Positions 61,502-64,000 of a stretch of DNA of 64,000 bases are shown here, piece after piece (the stretch's first letter is position 1; the number at the start of each line of letters is the position of its first letter). The DNA is taken from contig NZ_FBXK01000005.1 in assembly GCF_900013425.1 (NCBI RefSeq), positions 2,046,001 to 2,110,000 on the forward strand, given 5' to 3'. The DNA comes from Sphingobium sp. Z007. GTDB taxonomy: Bacteria > Pseudomonadota > Alphaproteobacteria > Sphingomonadales > Sphingomonadaceae. The position numbers were made by a program, and so were the translations under genes. The notes under the pieces are model-generated. The model was not told where the DNA came from and did not search any database. It saw only the letters and a program-made list of their open reading frames with translations.

Positions 61502-62797
61502 TCAAGAAACTTGCGCTGTCACGTCTTCCAACAGGTCGGTCACGATGTCGAAATAATCGCGCCAGGTCGGGGCGCGCCAGTGGGCGAGCCGCGCGATCTG
61601 CGCCGCGCGATTGGGCGCATCGGGCTGGCTATAGGCCTCGATCGCACGTAGCCAGCCAAGGCCGTCGAGCGGATCGAGATAATCCGGCGCGTCGCCCCCG
61701 ACCTCGCGATGCGCCGTGATGTCACTACAGATAACCGGCACGCCCGCCGCCAAAGCCTCGACCACCGGCATGCCGAAGCCTTCGGCGAAAGATGGCATCA
61801 ACATGGCGCGGGCGTTGGCGACCAGCGCCTGCATGCGATTGTCCGACACTTCGCCCGCCTCGATCACATGGCCGCGCAGCGCCTCGGCCCGCTCCAGCAT
61901 GTCGATGACATTCTCATTTTCCCAGCCGCGCCGCCCGATCAGCACCAGCACCGGCGCGCCGTCGCCCAGCCGTTCCACCATGCGCCGCCACAGGTTGAGC
62001 AGCAGCAGGTGGTTCTTCCGCGGCTCGATGGTCGAGATATAGACGAAATAGGGCCGTTCCGGCAACGCCTCGCCCTTGGCGCCGAAAATATCGGGCGCGT
62101 CGGCCCCGAAATGCGCCACCCGGATCGCCCGTCCGCTCAGGCCGTGGCGCATATGGGGTGCCAGCGCATCGATGGTCGCCTGGCTGTTGCCGATGATGCC
62201 GCTGGCGAAGCTGTCGATCGTGCGCACCCGGCGGCGATGTTCATCCGCGCCCTGCGGCCGGGCATATTCGGGATGGCTGAGCGGAATGACGTCATGGACC
62301 AGGGTAATGAACTTCGCGCCTTCCGCCCGCAGGATCGCGCCGACCTGGGCATGATCGTCCAGATGATGCGGCGACACCTGCAGATAGACGCGCGGCCGCG
62401 TCGCGCGCGGCACCGGCCTGGGCCGGGTGGCGAACAAATGGCGGATGACCGCGGCCTTGTTCTCGCCAGCATCGGCCGAGCCGGCATTACGCCATTTGGC
62501 CGCCGTAAAGGCCAGGAACTGACGCACGGCGGCGTTGTCCAGCCGGCCATAATAGCCCCCGGCAGGATGCACCGCGGAAAAAGCGAGGCGATCGGGCATC
62601 CGCTCCAGCAGCTCGCGCGCATAGACATATTCCACCCGGTCGATGCCTGTCGGCGCAGGATGGAAGGAACGGGACAGCAGCCGCGAAATGTCGAGCACCA
62701 CTTCGCTTTCCCCGCGCCCGCCCTGGAACAGCTGGCTGGCGCGCTTGGAGCGCAGCGCCAGGCGCGCGCCGGGCGCGTTGAAGGGACGCAGCACCAT
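61502..62797 (-). CDS. GT4-family glycosyltransferase
   Basis: A 431-residue GT-B enzyme. N-terminal VVLDISRLLSRSFHPAPTGIDRVEY is a motif of GT4 enzymes in exopolysaccharide clusters. The C-terminal domain has YFVYISTIEPRKNHLLLLNL and MPSFAEGFGMPVVEALAAGVP (E-x7-E). M at 62797 is used because a longer open frame would overlap the HIT gene and lacks family-like sequence. Upstream of kpsC in the same orientation, so probably a capsule backbone transferase. Confidence 0.88.
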   Translation of the reverse strand: MVLRPFNAPGARLALRSKRASQLFQGGRGESEVVLDISRLLSRSFHPAPTGIDRVEYVYARELLERMPDRLAFSAVHPAGGYYGRLDNAAVRQFLAFTAAKWRNAGSADAGENKAAVIRHLFATRPRPVPRATRPRVYLQVSPHHLDDHAQVGAILRAEGAKFITLVHDVIPLSHPEYARPQGADEHRRRVRTIDSFASGIIGNSQATIDALAPHMRHGLSGRAIRVAHFGADAPDIFGAKGEALPERPYFVYISTIEPRKNHLLLLNLWRRMVERLGDGAPVLVLIGRRGWENENVIDMLERAEALRGHVIEAGEVSDNRMQALVANARAMLMPSFAEGFGMPVVEALAAGVPVICSDITAHREVGGDAPDYLDPLDGLGWLRAIEAYSQPDAPNRAAQIARLAHWRAPTWRDYFDIVTDLLEDVTAQVS

Positions 62798-62846
62798 CAG
62801 TGCGCGCCCTGCGTGAACAGGGGCCGAGCGGCGAAACAGGCGCGCA

Positions 62847-63287
62847 TCAGAATTGGGCGCGAATCTCGTCGGCCAGCGCAGCAAGCTCTGCCGCGTCTGC
62901 GAACTGGCCCTGCCCATGGGCACCGAACCCGATCGGCCCGCCTGCCCAGCGCGGCACGATATGGACGTGGAGGTGGAACACGGTTTGCCCCGCCGGTGCG
63001 CCGTTGAACTGGGCGACATGGATGCCGTCGGGAGCCAACGCCTTGCGCGTGGCGGTGGCGACTGTCTTGACCGTCGCCATCACCTCCGCCAGCGCCTCAT
63101 CCTCTATCTCCAGGATGTTGCGCGCCCTGGACCATTTGGAAATGACCAGGCTATGCCCCTTCGACTGCGGCTGGATATCGAGGAAGGCGAGCGTGTGCGC
63201 ATCCTCATATAATTTGACCGACGGAATCTTGCCCGCAAGGATCAGGGCGAAGGGGTTATTGTCGTCGTAGGTGCCGTCAAGGCTCAT
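62847..63287 (-). CDS. HIT family protein (histidine triad nucleotide hydrolase)
   Basis: A 146-residue HIT protein with the triad H105-x-H107-x-H109 (FHLHVHIVPR), the upstream DIQPQSKGHSLVISK strand-turn, and NGAPAGQTVFH. It hydrolyses or transfers nucleoside monophosphates from adenylated substrates. Longer than HINT (about 115), like other alphaproteobacterial HIT proteins. Housekeeping gene marking the right border of the capsule region. Confidence 0.93.
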   Translation of the reverse strand: MSLDGTYDDNNPFALILAGKIPSVKLYEDAHTLAFLDIQPQSKGHSLVISKWSRARNILEIEDEALAEVMATVKTVATATRKALAPDGIHVAQFNGAPAGQTVFHLHVHIVPRWAGGPIGFGAHGQGQFADAAELAALADEIRAQF

Positions 63288-63298
63288 CCTGGCCGTCC

Positions 63299-63934
63299 TC
63301 AGCTCACATAATGTGCGCTGGTCTTAGCCGCGATATCTTCCGCCGTCACGCCCGGCGCCAATTCGACCAGCTTGAACGGGCTGTCATGGTCGGGGCGCTG
63401 GAACACGCACAGGTCGGTGACGATCATATCGACTACATTCTTGCCGGTCAGCGGCAGGGTGCAGGCCGGGATGAACTTGGGATCGCCATTTTTGGACGTA
63501 TGCTCCATCACCACGATGATCTTCTTGACGCCCGCGACCAGGTCCATCGCGCCGCCCATGCCCTTGATCATCTTGCCGGGAATCATCCAGTTGGCGATGT
63601 CGCCATTCTCCGCGACTTCCATCGCGCCCAAAACGGTCAGGTCGATATGCCCGCCACGGATCATGGCGAAGCTGTCGGCCGAACTGAAATAGGCGGTCTG
63701 CGGCAATTCGCTGATGGTCTGCTTGCCCGCGTTGATCAGGTCGGCGTCCTCCTCCCCCTCGAACGGGAAAGGCCCGATGCCCAACATGCCATTTTCCGAC
63801 TGCAACGTCACTTCCACCCCGGCCGGGATGTGGTTGGCGACCAGCGTCGGAATACCGATGCCCAGATTGACGTAAAAACCGTCCTGCAATTCCTTCGCCG
63901 CCCGCGCGGCCATCTCGTCACGAGTCCAGGGCAT
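63299..63934 (-). CDS. 3-oxoacid CoA-transferase subunit B
   Basis: A 211-residue beta subunit of a class I CoA-transferase (succinyl-CoA:3-ketoacid or acetate:acetoacetate type). The active-site Glu is E47 in LQSENGMLG; also [28 protein letters not shown] and [16 protein letters not shown]. The ATG at 63934 has GGAG upstream; an extended N-terminus would overlap the preceding gene. The partner subunit A is expected just beyond the right edge or nearby. It transfers CoA to 3-oxoacids in ketone body or fatty acid metabolism. Confidence 0.94.
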   Translation of the reverse strand: MPWTRDEMAARAAKELQDGFYVNLGIGIPTLVANHIPAGVEVTLQSENGMLGIGPFPFEGEEDADLINAGKQTISELPQTAYFSSADSFAMIRGGHIDLTVLGAMEVAENGDIANWMIPGKMIKGMGGAMDLVAGVKKIIVVMEHTSKNGDPKFIPACTLPLTGKNVVDMIVTDLCVFQRPDHDSPFKLVELAPGVTAEDIAAKTSAHYVS

Positions 63935-63936
63935 CT

Positions 63937-64000
63937 TTACTTCTCCCCTTGGGCGGGCGGCGCCCACCTCTTGTCCATCGGAAACACATCGTCAAACCCG
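63937..64000 (-). CDS. C-terminal end of an upstream gene (cut by window edge)
   Basis: The last 20 codons of an open frame end at a TAA 2 bases before the CoA-transferase ATG, reading [19 protein letters not shown]. The tight spacing suggests an operon partner, but the visible part does not identify it. Confidence 0.4.
   Translation of the reverse strand, partial: GFDDVFPMDKRWAPPAQGEK

Noticed and set aside
61709..63007. A 432-codon plus-strand frame
   Set aside because: Antisense to the GT4 gene and the HIT gene, both of which have family motifs.
62798..63019. N-terminal extension of the GT4 gene
   Set aside because: It overlaps the HIT gene antisense and its residues are not glycosyltransferase-like.

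Overview
The window reads as chromosomal DNA of an alphaproteobacterium, most likely a sphingomonad (Sphingobium/Sphingomonas type). Supporting signs are the high GC, alphaproteobacterial che gene types, a DUF6456-type protein, and compact overlapping genes with many GTG/TTG starts. This is inference from gene content; no rRNA or other marker gene is present. I saw no tRNA, rRNA or CRISPR array.

Region 1 (1-15.4 kb) is ordinary chromosome. A minus-strand chemotaxis operon runs cheA-cheW-cheY-cheB-cheR, with cheR cut by the window edge and cheA carrying a degenerate C-terminal receiver. It is followed by a small lipoprotein with its own terminator, mscL, a plus-strand lemA/TPM/TPM/Nudix run, a DUF6456 protein divergent from an XRE regulator, a lone GT4 glycosyltransferase, a short molybdopterin oxidoreductase-like protein, modABC, and a HAD-IIB phosphatase.

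Region 2 (15.8-28.7 kb) starts a capsule locus. It has a secreted beta-helix protein, rmlCBDA for dTDP-L-rhamnose, an outer-membrane polysaccharide export lipoprotein divergent from kpsE-kpsM-kpsT, then a CBS-NeuB-SAF-TIM-barrel fusion with a NeuA-like cytidylyltransferase. The export genes are those of an ABC-transporter-dependent capsule. The NeuB/NeuA pair points to a sialic-acid-like (nonulosonate) or related 2-keto-3-deoxy sugar.

Region 3 (28.9-32.4 kb) is a nested insertion. An intact IS21-family element (29365-31711, 5-bp target duplication GGGCC) sits inside the transposase of an IS5-like element (28909-32381, 26-bp perfect terminal repeats, target duplication ATAAG). Removing the IS21 element and one duplication restores the transposase frame exactly.

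Region 4 (32.4-56.3 kb) is a 24-kb minus-strand array of glycan assembly and decoration genes: a radical SAM/SPASM protein, two very large fused glycosyltransferases, a sulfotransferase with a coiled coil, a methyltransferase, two paralogous GT2 enzymes flanking a PhyH dioxygenase and a DUF5672 protein, an APH-like kinase, two polysaccharide pyruvyltransferase-type proteins, and a GT42 (sialyltransferase)-GT8 fusion. GT42-type domains occur twice, which agrees with the NeuB/NeuA genes.

Region 5 (56.5-64 kb) holds convergent manC and manA, kpsS and kpsC (beta-Kdo linker synthesis), a GT4 enzyme, then housekeeping genes (HIT protein, CoA-transferase subunit B). Together regions 2, 4 and 5 could supply rhamnose, mannose and nonulosonate donors, build a Kdo-linked chain, modify it (pyruvyl, sulfate, methyl) and export it through the Kps ABC system. 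The individual activities are inferred from family membership.
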